A stretch of DNA of 64,000 bases, taken from Terriglobus roseus. Lineage in GTDB: Bacteria; Acidobacteriota; Terriglobia; Terriglobales; Acidobacteriaceae. Position 1 is the stretch's first letter; each line of letters begins with the position of its first letter. The notes beneath the pieces are model-generated. The model ran no database searches and was not told where the DNA came from. It saw only the letters and a program-made list of their open reading frames with translations. Made by a program: the position numbers and the translations under genes. Positions 8,012 to 17,200 of the stretch are shown piece after piece. The stretch covers positions 248,001-312,000 of the forward strand of contig NZ_FNSD01000001.1 of assembly GCF_900105625.1 (NCBI RefSeq), written 5' to 3'.

Positions 8012-11000
8012 TCACCACATGGCTGCCGAGAGTGCGTTCCGTTGCGGCACCGCTCTCGCGTCAGCCGTGGAAAACGGAACCCGCACAACGATCTCGGTGC
8101 CTCCACGCGGCGTGGATCGCACAGCGAAATCCCCGCCCAGTTTGCGTGCCCGCTCTTCCATCACCATCATGCCGAAGTGTCCGCTCTTGCCGGTGATGCG
8201 CCCCGGCTGGAAGCCGCATCCATCGTCCTTTACTTCCAAGCGGACCTCCCCTTTGCTGAACACCAGTTGCACGTCGATCCGCTGCGGCGAAGCGTGCCGA
8301 AGCGCATTCGAGATGGCTTCCTGCCCGATGCAGACCAGGTGGTGCACCGAGCCCGGTGGCAACATGAGCTCCGTTCCGTCTACATGAAGCTCCACATGAA
8401 TACTGTGTTCGCGGTAGTGCGCATCAATGGCGCGGGACAGCGCGTGCGACAGAACGCCCGAGACTTCCTGCGAGTCGCGCAAATCCCAGATGATGCGACG
8501 TGCCTCGGCCTGGCAGTGCAACACCATGCTGTGCGCCAGTTCACACGACTGAACCGCCGCAGCTGGGTCGGTGCCGTCCACCAGCCGTTTGGCTGTAGCC
8601 TCCACCTGCCATGCCACTGCCGCGAAGCCAGCCATCAGGGTGTCATGGCACTCGCGAGCGATACGATTGCGCTCTTCCACAACGACTGCCAGCGATGCGC
8701 GAACGCGGCTGATGCGCCGCCGATACCAGACCACGGCAGCCATACCGCATAAGAGCAATGCGGCGACCATGAAATACCACGTGGCATACAAATGAGGCAT
8801 CTGCCGCACGCTTAGGGACGACGACGATGAGATCCAGTCGGTGCCACTCTTGCGCGCCTGCACTTCAAAGCGGTACCGCCCTGAAGGCAGATGCTGGTAG
8901 TGCGCCACGCGCGAATGGGTTGTGGTCCATTCGCTGTCATAACCAGCCAGCCGGTAACGGAATTCGATTTGCCCCGGGTTCGAAAGCTCGCGTGCGTCGT
9001 AGAAGATACGCAGATCTGTCTGTCCTGGCTTGAGCACCAGCGAGTCGTCACTCTGCAGCGGCTCCATCTCACCACTGGCTACGGGACTCCATCCTTCGAT
9101 CGACGCCGCGGCAACACGTGGGCCTGCATCTTCCGCAACTGCTGTTGTGTGAACGAATCCGCGTGTCGTCGCAAACCACAAGGTCCCATCAGCCATACGC
9201 GTTGCCGCAGGCTGCGAGGGCCCGCTGCAATCGCTGGATCGCATACCGTCGGCCTTGCCAAAGAGGACGACGTCCGGAACCGTTCCGTGGTGATGTATGG
9301 CGCGCACCATCTGGGCACGCGACACGCGAAGAATTCCGCGCGACGTGCCGAACCACAGGTGCCCATCGAAGTCCTCCAGGCCACTGTAGATCGGGAGGCT
9401 ACCCAGGTCCCCGCCTACGTGCAGCGCCTCCACACGGTTTTCCCGAAGTTGCCCAATGCCGCCTCGTCGCGAGCCTACCCAGACATTCCCCGCCAAATCG
9501 TGCGAGAGGGAGAGCACATAGGGGTGTGGCAGACCCTCGATAGCCGTTACCGTTTCACCGCGCACGCGGAACAGACCTTCGCTGGTGCCAACGAGGACGC
9601 TCCCATCCTGATCCCGTAACAAGCAGGTGATGAGCTTGTTTTCCAGCAGGCGCGTGCTCTGCCCTTTGCCTGGCTCTCCAGAGGCGAAGCGAAAGATGCC
9701 CGTATAGGTACCGATCCATAGCTCACCTTCCTGTGAGTAAAGCAGCGCACTCACAGCGTTCACGGGTGATTCGATCCCTAACCGATAGTGCTGCTTTCCT
9801 CTGTCTGTCACACGGTAAATCCCGTCAAACCAGGTGCCCACCCATATCTCCCCTGGCTTTCCTTCGGTCAGTGCGCGGATCGGCGTAGAGGGCTGCATCT
9901 CAGGCAGCGGCATCGGCACGATGACTTCGCCATGCTTCCGGAACAGACCCTGTCCCCATGACCCGAGCCAGACGTCTCCGCGGCTGTCACCGAAAGCCAC
10001 CGCTGCGTACCCTACGGCCAATCCTTCCTGTCGTCCGTACGGCGCAAAAGGCGCCTTGCGCCAACGGCTGAGTCCCCCCGTCAGCATGCCGATCCAAAGA
10101 TTGTCCTCATCGTCGATAAAGAGCGAACGAACCGTCTCGTCCTCAAAGCCTTCATGAGATCCCCAGTGTGCAACCTCGGCTCCAAGCTTTCCGGTGGGGG
10201 GGCTATAACGCCAAAGGCCATCATGACGCGTACCCACCCACACATTGCGTCCAGCATCGGTAACCAACTGTGTGACGGGGCTCTTCGTGGCCATCACCTC
10301 ACGCACCAACGGGTCATTCCCCGACTCGTCCAGAACCTGCAGGAGCGCGTGGTCCGTGCCAATCCATAGAGCCCCTTCGCGATCTCGAAAGAGGGCTGTC
10401 GGAGATCCAAACTGCTTCGGTAGTGCCAGCGCCTGCAGCGTTTCATTGTTCCAGCGAAACAGACCACTCGAAGTGATGAAGAGTATTGGCCCCGGCCTGC
10501 CGTTCCTCCCAGGCGAGTCCGCGAAGACAACTGTGATGTCACCTGCGATGGTCCCGGTCCCGGGGATGCGTTCCATTCGACCATCGCGAAAACGCTCAAT
10601 GCCGTTCTGCGTCGCCACCCACAGCATCCCGGTGTGGTCGATCACCATGGTACGAATGCGTTCATGAAGAAAACCGGCCTGCTCGCTTACGTTCACCACG
10701 CCGGTCTTGGTCTGGTGCAGAACACCACTGCCGTCTGTGCCTACCCAGAGATCACCGTCCTGACCGGGTAGCATCGCGTTTACCGCTGCGCCATTCACAA
10801 CAGTCGGGTTCTGAACACTGCTCACCGGTGCAAAACGTTGGCCGTCAAAGGTCAGTACGCCCGAAAACGTCGCCAACAGCAGCTTCCTGTCTGGCCCCTG
10901 CGCGATCTGCCGCACATTGCTCTCGGAAAGGCCATCTTCGACCTGCCAGTTCTGTTTCTGGTATTCCGACAGACGCAGTCGCGTCGGAGAATCGTGCGAA

Positions 11001-11146
11001 CGTGTCTGCGAAGGAGGCAAGGGTAAAGAACGTAGCTGTCCAGATGCAAAGCCAATGGACAGGAGCGCCAAGCAGATCGCAGATAAAATCTGCGACTGCA
11101 GAGGCCTTGCGCGCTTTAGGATGCTTCTTTTCACGAGTTCCTTCAT
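8012..11146 (-). CDS. Beta-propeller (Reg_prop/Y_Y_Y) sensor histidine kinase
   Basis: A 1044-residue membrane sensor kinase. An N-terminal signal or anchor (about residues 18-36) precedes two-component propeller repeats, seen as recurring motifs such as GTDGSGVLHQT, LWVATQNGIERF, LWIGMLTGGLSRW and LWFGTSRGILRV, covering about residues 60-650. A Y_Y_Y beta-sandwich follows (IEFRYRLAGYDSEWTTT), then one membrane segment near 775-800. The cytoplasmic part is of the NarX/HisKA_3 type, with ARECHDTLMAG (His834 the likely phosphorylation site) and a HATPase domain (EAISNALRHA, VKDDGCGFQPG, GGTEIVVRVPF). Related propeller sensors in Bacteroidetes detect oligosaccharides in the periplasm; here the kinase is separate from its regulator rather than a hybrid. 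The signal is probably the nutrient imported by the adjacent system. Confidence 0.93.
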   Translation of the reverse strand: MKELVKRSILKRARPLQSQILSAICLALLSIGFASGQLRSLPLPPSQTRSHDSPTRLRLSEYQKQNWQVEDGLSESNVRQIAQGPDRKLLLATFSGVLTFDGQRFAPVSSVQNPTVVNGAAVNAMLPGQDGDLWVGTDGSGVLHQTKTGVVNVSEQAGFLHERIRTMVIDHTGMLWVATQNGIERFRDGRMERIPGTGTIAGDITVVFADSPGRNGRPGPILFITSSGLFRWNNETLQALALPKQFGSPTALFRDREGALWIGTDHALLQVLDESGNDPLVREVMATKSPVTQLVTDAGRNVWVGTRHDGLWRYSPPTGKLGAEVAHWGSHEGFEDETVRSLFIDDEDNLWIGMLTGGLSRWRKAPFAPYGRQEGLAVGYAAVAFGDSRGDVWLGSWGQGLFRKHGEVIVPMPLPEMQPSTPIRALTEGKPGEIWVGTWFDGIYRVTDRGKQHYRLGIESPVNAVSALLYSQEGELWIGTYTGIFRFASGEPGKGQSTRLLENKLITCLLRDQDGSVLVGTSEGLFRVRGETVTAIEGLPHPYVLSLSHDLAGNVWVGSRRGGIGQLRENRVEALHVGGDLGSLPIYSGLEDFDGHLWFGTSRGILRVSRAQMVRAIHHHGTVPDVVLFGKADGMRSSDCSGPSQPAATRMADGTLWFATTRGFVHTTAVAEDAGPRVAAASIEGWSPVASGEMEPLQSDDSLVLKPGQTDLRIFYDARELSNPGQIEFRYRLAGYDSEWTTTHSRVAHYQHLPSGRYRFEVQARKSGTDWISSSSSLSVRQMPHLYATWYFMVAALLLCGMAAVVWYRRRISRVRASLAVVVEERNRIARECHDTLMAGFAAVAWQVEATAKRLVDGTDPAAAVQSCELAHSMVLHCQAEARRIIWDLRDSQEVSGVLSHALSRAIDAHYREHSIHVELHVDGTELMLPPGSVHHLVCIGQEAISNALRHASPQRIDVQLVFSKGEVRLEVKDDGCGFQPGRITGKSGHFGMMVMEERARKLGGDFAVRSTPRGGTEIVVRVPFSTADARAVPQRNALSAAMW

Positions 11147-11208
11147 CTACCAGACCACAAGAGATCAAGCCTCCGCAAGCGTTTGCAGGGCTCGGGGCCT
11201 GCTCTCAC

Positions 11209-11226
11209 CTAAGACTATTGCCTTAG
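11209..11226. promoter_or_regulatory. Candidate operator dyad in divergent promoter region
   Basis: A perfect inverted repeat CTAAG-N8-CTTAG lies between the divergent sensor kinase and amidohydrolase genes, just upstream of a -35-like TTGACA (11229). A near-identical dyad lies at 7305-7322 upstream of the receptor. Position and repetition suggest a binding site for the regulator encoded at 7354-7986. This is a candidate, not a demonstrated site. Confidence 0.45.
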
Positions 11227-11228
11227 AC

Positions 11229-11258
11229 TTGACATGGTCGATGGGCCGATGACAGATA
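11229..11258 (+). promoter_or_regulatory. Possible sigma-70-type promoter for the amidohydrolase
   Basis: TTGACA at 11229-11234 and CAGATA at 11253-11258 are separated by 18 nt. The -35 box is consensus and the -10 box is poor, as expected for an activator-dependent promoter. It lies 53 bp upstream of the start codon at 11312, with the dyad at 11209-11226 immediately before the -35 box, a typical activator position. Confidence 0.35.
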
Positions 11259-11311
11259 CGTAAGCAGGATTGATGATTTGTTTTTCTGCAAGCTAGCCGT
11301 AAGGAGTACCC

Positions 11312-12634
11312 ATGCGTTTCCCGTTCCGGTCCCGCTCTATGGCGTTTGGACTCATCCTGCTGTCTGCCGCCACGCTACACGCTCAGCGCTACGATCTGTT
11401 GCTACAACACGGCCATGTCATCGACCCCCGCAACAACATCGATGCGGTCATGGACGTCGCGATCGGCGGCGGCAAAATTGCGAAGGTCGCCACAACGATT
11501 CCGGCAGCCGATGCCGTTAAGACGGTCAATGCGACAGGCCTGTATGTGACGCCGGGCCTCATCGACATTCACGCGCACGTCTACACCGGGACTGGCGAAA
11601 AGAATTCTTATGCTGGTGACAACGGTATCTATCCGGATGGCTACACCTTCCGCGTTGGCGTAACAACAGTTGTCGATGCAGGCAGTTCCGGCTGGCGCAA
11701 CTTCGAAGATTTCAAGCAGCGCGTCATCGATCGCCAGCAGACGCGCATCCTAGCAGAACTGAACATCGTGGGTGCAGGTATGCGCGGCGCCCACTACGAA
11801 CAGAACCTGGACGACATGGACGGCACTGCAACGGCCGAGATGGCTAAGAAGTATCCAGGGCTCATCGTCGGCATCAAGAGCGCTCACTTCGAGGGTCCGG
11901 AGTGGAAGCCCTATGAGCAGGCCGTGAAGGCCGGCACCATCGCCAACATCCCCGTCATGATCGACTACGGCAACGACCGCAAGGAACGTCCGCTGTATGA
12001 GCTTCTGACCAGGGTTTTGCGCCCCGGCGACATTTACACCCACGTGTACAGCGGTCTGCGTGAAGAGCAGGATCCGGTCACACTGGGACCCCAAAAAGGG
12101 CTGATCAAAGGCCGACAGCGCGGAATCTATTTTGACGTTGGACACGGCGGTGGATCGTTCAACTGGAACGTGGCCTACCCGATTGTGACCAAATTTAAGT
12201 TTCTACCTGACTCCATCTCGACAGATATCCACATCACCAGCATGAACGCTGGCATGAAGGACATGCTGAATGTGATGGATAAATTCCTCGCAATGGGTGA
12301 ACCGCTGCCGCTGGTCATCAAGCAGTCGACGTCGAACCCGGCGCACGAGATGAAGCAGGACCAACTCGGAAACCTGTCGGAAGGTGCAATCGCCGATCTG
12401 GCCGTATTGCGCCTTGAGAATGGTAAGTTTGGTTTTGTCGACATGAATAACGTGCGCGTCGACGGAAAGCAGAAACTCACCTGTGAACTCACCATCAAGG
12501 ACGGCAAGGTGGTCTACGACCTGAACGGTATCTCGGCGGACGCCTACGGCGCACCCGCATCCAGCGCGCAGAAGCAGTCCAAGCGCTGGACGACGATGCA
12601 CACCGTCTACGGCAAGGATCAGGAAGCGCACTAA
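11312..12634 (+). CDS. Exported amidohydrolase / deacetylase-family metallohydrolase
   Basis: A 440-residue metal-dependent hydrolase of the dihydroorotase-like amidohydrolase superfamily (COG3964 type). AAGGAG lies 7 nt before the ATG. Residues 1-25 are a signal peptide (MAFGLILLSAATLHAQ). The TIM-barrel metal site is seen in VTPGLIDIHAHVY (His87, His89), VGIKSAHFEG (Lys189, likely the carbamylated bridging lysine), IYTHVYSG (His244), FDVGHGG (His278) and STDIHIT (Asp305). Relatives remove acyl groups from N- or O-acylated acids and are often encoded beside SelA-like PLP enzymes, as here across the divergent promoter. I infer that it deacylates the imported compound in the periplasm before the PLP step. 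The MFS gene follows by 139 bp. The family is clear; the substrate is not. Confidence 0.87.
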   Translation: MRFPFRSRSMAFGLILLSAATLHAQRYDLLLQHGHVIDPRNNIDAVMDVAIGGGKIAKVATTIPAADAVKTVNATGLYVTPGLIDIHAHVYTGTGEKNSYAGDNGIYPDGYTFRVGVTTVVDAGSSGWRNFEDFKQRVIDRQQTRILAELNIVGAGMRGAHYEQNLDDMDGTATAEMAKKYPGLIVGIKSAHFEGPEWKPYEQAVKAGTIANIPVMIDYGNDRKERPLYELLTRVLRPGDIYTHVYSGLREEQDPVTLGPQKGLIKGRQRGIYFDVGHGGGSFNWNVAYPIVTKFKFLPDSISTDIHITSMNAGMKDMLNVMDKFLAMGEPLPLVIKQSTSNPAHEMKQDQLGNLSEGAIADLAVLRLENGKFGFVDMNNVRVDGKQKLTCELTIKDGKVVYDLNGISADAYGAPASSAQKQSKRWTTMHTVYGKDQEAH

Positions 12635-12657
12635 AAGTCTCACTTCCCTACTATCCC

Positions 12658-12686
12658 GAACGGCGTCCCTTCCGCGGACGCCGTTC
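12658..12686 (+). terminator. Strong hairpin after the amidohydrolase gene
   Basis: An 11-bp perfect inverted repeat, GAACGGCGTCC / GGACGCCGTTC, with a 7-nt loop lies 24 bp after the stop codon. There is no T-run, so it may be a leaky terminator or an mRNA 3'-end stabiliser placed between the amidohydrolase and the transporter. Confidence 0.45.
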
Positions 12687-12708
12687 TCACTTCACGAAAA
12701 GGCATGCA

Positions 12709-12751
12709 GCTAGGACGCCGCGAAGATTTCCGGATTCTTGTGCGTCCTAGC
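12709..12751 (+). promoter_or_regulatory. 10-bp inverted repeat upstream of the MFS gene
   Basis: GCTAGGACGC (12709-12718) and GCGTCCTAGC (12742-12751) are perfect complements separated by 23 nt, ending 22 bp before the ATG at 12774. The pair could be an operator or could form an RNA hairpin near the ribosome site; no consensus that I know is matched. Confidence 0.35.
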
Positions 12752-12773
12752 CGCAAACGGAGACAATTCAGGC

Positions 12774-14066
12774 ATGGTTCCGAAGGCATCATCCGTACGT
12801 GTGCGTTATCTGCTTGGATTTCTCCTCTTTCTGTTGAGCGGCATCGCCTTCCTTGACCGCACGAATATCTCCATCGCCGGCCCGCAGATAAGCCGGGAGT
12901 TTGCGCTGGGGCACGAGCGGCTTGGATGGATTTTTAGCGCCTTCCTGATCGGTTACGCACTCATGCAGGTTCCCGCCGGCTGGATGGCCGCCCGATTCGG
13001 ACCGCGATCCGTGCTGACCGTTGGAACACTCTGGTGGGGTGTCGCGACAATCCTGGCGACGCTGCTGCCGGTAGGTACACCAACTGCCGTCTTCTGGTTG
13101 ATCGCGCTCCGCTTCCTGCTCGGTGCAGGTGAGTCCGTCGTCTACCCCGCCGCCAATCAATTCGTCTCGAACTGGATCCCTGCCGGAGAACGCGGCATCA
13201 TCAACGGCCTGATCTTCGCGGGCGTCGGCGCGGGCAGTGGCCTTACACCGCCGCTGCTGAACTGGATCATCACCCAGCATGGCTGGCGTGCTGCCTTTTG
13301 GTTCAGCGCACTGCTGGGTGCGTTGATCGGCTGCATATGGTGGTTCGCATCCCGCAACATGCCAGAACAGCACCCGTCCGTTTCAAGTGAGGAACTCCAA
13401 GAGATTCGAGCCGGGATCACGACAGACTCACCCGCTGAAATCGCCGCAGCTCCCAAGGTTCAGTGGAAGGCCATGTTCACGCGGAAAGATCTGCCCCTGC
13501 TGATGAGCGCGTACTTCTGCTTCGGCTACATCTCGTGGATTTACTTCAGTTGGTTCTTCACGTACATGTCGGAGGTGCGCGGCTTCAATCCGAAGTCCAG
13601 CGCACTCTTCACGATGTTGCCCTTCATTTCCATGACCTTCTTCTGCCTGCTGGGTGGCGCACTCAGTGATCGCATCACGCGGCGCTTTGGCCTGCGCGCA
13701 GGTCGCTGCTGGCTTGCTTCCGGTGCGCTGTGCCTGACCGCCTGCTTTCTTGTCTTTGGTTCGCAAGCAAAGAACCCGGTCACCGCCGCCATCATCCTCT
13801 CCTTTGGAGCGGGAGCGCTCTACCTTTCGCAGAGTTCCTTCTGGTCTGTCTCGATCGACATTGCCGGGAAGCAGTCGGGCGTTTTCTCCAGCCTTGTGAA
13901 CACGGGCGGTCAGGTAGGAGGAGCCGTCACAGCCTCGCTGACGCCCTGGATCGCACACGGCTTTGGCTGGACCTCGTCCTTCGGAACCGCCGCCTGCATG
14001 GCCCTTCTCGGAGCAACATGCTGGGCTCTGGTGAACCCTGCACCGGTGCCAGCACGGAATGCGTAG
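12774..14066 (+). CDS. MFS transporter, anion:cation symporter type
   Basis: A 430-residue inner-membrane carrier with about 12 hydrophobic segments. The ATG at 12774 gives MVPKASSVRVRYLLGFLLFL; an in-frame ATG further upstream at 12738 adds a non-hydrophobic leader and is less likely. TM1 ends in FLDRTNISIAGPQISREF, the hallmark of the anion:cation symporter branch (hexuronate, galactonate and phthalate carriers). The cytoplasmic loop GWMAARFGPRSVLT is the MFS motif A region, and LGGALSDRITRRFG is its counterpart in the second half. A central cytosolic loop lies near residues 200-235. Located behind the amidohydrolase, it probably carries the organic-acid end product of the periplasmic pathway into the cytoplasm with protons. 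The exact substrate cannot be read from sequence. Confidence 0.88.
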   Translation: MVPKASSVRVRYLLGFLLFLLSGIAFLDRTNISIAGPQISREFALGHERLGWIFSAFLIGYALMQVPAGWMAARFGPRSVLTVGTLWWGVATILATLLPVGTPTAVFWLIALRFLLGAGESVVYPAANQFVSNWIPAGERGIINGLIFAGVGAGSGLTPPLLNWIITQHGWRAAFWFSALLGALIGCIWWFASRNMPEQHPSVSSEELQEIRAGITTDSPAEIAAAPKVQWKAMFTRKDLPLLMSAYFCFGYISWIYFSWFFTYMSEVRGFNPKSSALFTMLPFISMTFFCLLGGALSDRITRRFGLRAGRCWLASGALCLTACFLVFGSQAKNPVTAAIILSFGAGALYLSQSSFWSVSIDIAGKQSGVFSSLVNTGGQVGGAVTASLTPWIAHGFGWTSSFGTAACMALLGATCWALVNPAPVPARNA

Positions 14067-14105
14067 CACGCTAGATTGCCCTCATCTCTACTGGACGTAG
14101 CCTGA

Positions 14106-14135
14106 AGGCGGGAGATCGACCCGCGTCTCCCGCCT
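14106..14135 (+). terminator. Hairpin downstream of the MFS gene
   Basis: AGGCGGGAGA and TCTCCCGCCT form a perfect 10-bp stem with a 10-nt loop, 39 bp after the MFS stop and between convergent genes. No T-run follows on either strand, so terminator function is only suggested. Confidence 0.4.
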
Positions 14136-14284
14136 GCTGCACTACCGCAGAAGGCCTGCCACGGCGCCATCGCCTAACGTCAGCGCTGCAACCGACCCAA
14201 ACCGCTCCGAACTCTCAGAGACGCCATTCGCGATGATATGAAGATCACAGCGGCGAGGGTCCGTCCACAAACGCTCATTGCCGG

Positions 14285-17200
14285 CTAGTTTTTCGTGTCG
14301 GCGCTTGCAGGTCGCGCGGACACCTCTTGCAGATGTTTGATGGCCGCCCGACCGAGCGGACGTTCGTGCAGGAGCAGTTCGGCAGCGCGGACCCTCGGAT
14401 TAGCGTGGAACCACGTCTGGAAGATGTTGTTCCGCAGCAGGTTGGTTGCGGCCAGCAGGCACATGCCTTGGTGGTGAGCCATCCAGCTTCGAACAAGTTC
14501 CGGTGACTTCTCCCCAGCGGTGTAGTCGCACGCCTCGTAGAAACCGTAGTCGCCCACCCAGCCGAGATCTGCCATTTTACGGAGATTCTTCAACGCGATC
14601 TGACGTGCGAACGGCAGGGTCAGAAAGGTTGAGTAAGGAGAGATCACCGGACCATCTTCCGCGCCGTACTTCAACGCGAGTTCCGGGATACCCCAAGCCT
14701 GATAGCCATAACGGCCAAGCGGATCACGCTTCGCCATGCCACTCTCAGAGATGCCCCACGGAATGCGCTTCGTATGGGTGCGTTGGATGGAGACTGCAGA
14801 TTCCATTGCACGAGAGACAAGCGTGTCGTGGTACTGCTTCATCCACAGGGCTGGCATCAGGTACTCGAACATGGTGCCAGTCCAAGAAAGCAGGCTCACC
14901 CGTCCCTTCACGAGAACGTGAGTACGATCGAGCCGAAACCATGCGCGTTGCGGGATGTCGCCCTTTGCGACTGCGAGGAACGTAGCAATGCGGGCTTCCG
15001 AAGCCAGCAGATCGTAACAGGCGGAGTGGAGTTCTTCCTGCTTGCCGTCATAACCGATGGAAAGCAGCTGGCGCGCCTCGACCAGCAGAAAGTCGAAGCG
15101 CATCACGCTGGCGGCCTCTTCGCTGCGGTCAACGATCTGGCTTAGCTGAGTGGCAAGATTGGCGACGTTCTCCTCCGCGGCCGACAACAGGGTACGCAGC
15201 TCAAGCGCAAGCTCTTCGTCTCCGCCTGTCGCGGCGTGAGCCAGTTCACCCAGCCGTTGATTCAGGTTGCGAACGTGCTCGACAGCGCCGATAACGTACG
15301 GGATCACGTCGTTCTCAGGATGCTGGAACTGACTGATTTCAAATAACGGTGCAAAGCGCGGCATGAGCCAAGGCAGGTACTTTTCGATGTACTCCCGGAC
15401 CTGCAGCCTCCGTCGCTCAGCTTCTTCGAGCATCCATTCCCCCTTGCCCGCAACGGGATCAAGGTCGAAGAGCCACTTCACCTGCTGGCGGATAGTTTCG
15501 GTGGAGCGTACCGCTTGCTTCTGGTCCAACATGTGGCGGATGGCCGAGAAAAGTTCGGGCTCGATCAACGGCTTCTTCAGTGAATCCATTGCACCGCCGT
15601 GCAGCGCATACAGACTGGCGGCGAGGTTGCCGCTATCGACCGTTGAGATGGTGAAGGGCTGCACGGCTTGCAGCGTGGGGATGTTGATCCAGTTGTAAAT
15701 ATGCCCGTTTACCTTCTCAAGCCGCGAATATGTGTCGAGTGTGCCGAGCGTTGCGCGGGTAAATTCCGGCAGCGTAATGAAGCCGAGCGCCAGTGCCGCC
15801 TGGCGCGCGTTGAACAGCATGCCAAGGTTTGTTGGTGTCAGTGTCAATACCTCGTGGCGGTTCTTCTCCTCCACATTGTCAGGGATCAGCCAGTGGTTGT
15901 CTTCGCCACCGAAGTCCGAATAGTAGCGCCAGGTGAGCAGCGCCTGCCGTTCAAGGAAATGCTGGTCGTCCGCGCTCAAGGGACCTTCGAGCTTCCGAGG
16001 TGGCGAGTTGAGCCATCCAGTGATCAGCGGAGCGCAAGCCCACAGGATCAGGATGGGACCGGTTACGAACAGGTCGAAGTGGTGGCGTAGAGCACTGAGT
16101 CCTGCGATGACCAGTGCGACAACTGGCGAGGCCTGTAGATAAAGATCGAGCGAACTGCGTGATTGCTTCGCCTCGGCCTGCGCCGCTGTCTCCCATTCGA
16201 GAAGCGAACGACCGGTGAGGAAGCTACGCACCAGCGAACGCACGATAGCGTCGATCGCGAGCAGTGTCTGATGCGGCAGGAAGGCGAGGTTTAGGATCTG
16301 GAAACCAAGTGAGCTCCAGAATGCGCGGAACGCGTCGAGGCACCCTTCCCAGCTTGCATTCAGCAGCGCGCGGCCGAACGTGAAGACAAGCTGAACGAAT
16401 ACAGGCAACAGCATGAGCGTAAGTACTACAAACGTCCAGTAGCGCGCGCCACCGGGCAGGATCAGCCAGCCACAGATCAGCAGGATGAATGTCACCGGCT
16501 CGACAAGGCTTCTGCGAAGGTTATCGACGATCTTCCATTGCGACAGCAACGAGATCGGATTGCGAACTTTCTTGCCGGATTCTTCCGGAACGCGGTCGAG
16601 CAACCACTGCGTGATTTGCCAGTCGCCACGCACCCAGCGATGCTTGCGGCGTGTGTACGCTGAATAGTGCGAGGGATAGTCGTCGATGATCTCGATATCG
16701 GTGACTAGCCCTGCACGCGCGTACGCCCCTTCAATGAGATCGTGCGACAGTAGCGTGTCCCGTGGAAAGCGCCGGTCGAGCACTTCATGCAGCACGCTTG
16801 CTTCATAGATACCTTTGCCCGTGAAAATGCCTTCCCTGAAGAGATCCTGATACACGTCGCTTACGGCCCGTGTGTAGATATCAAATCCCGTTTCGCCGGA
16901 GTAGAGCGTCGCAAGACGTGACCGCGATGCCGAAGCAACGCTGACGCCCACGCGCGGCTGCAGAATGCCATAGCCCTTTGTCACGATGCGAAGCTGCGGA
17001 TCGATGATGGCCTGGTTGAGCGGATGCGCCATGGTGGCGATCATGCGCGCGGCGGTCTTGCGTGGCAACTGCGTGTCTGAGTCAAGCGTGATGACGTAGC
17101 GAATGCGGCTGAGGAGGTGTGTTGGACCAGCCTTTACCGGGAAGCTGTCAAACTCGCCTCGCAGCAGCTTGTTCAGGTCGAGCAGCTTGCCGCGCTTGCG

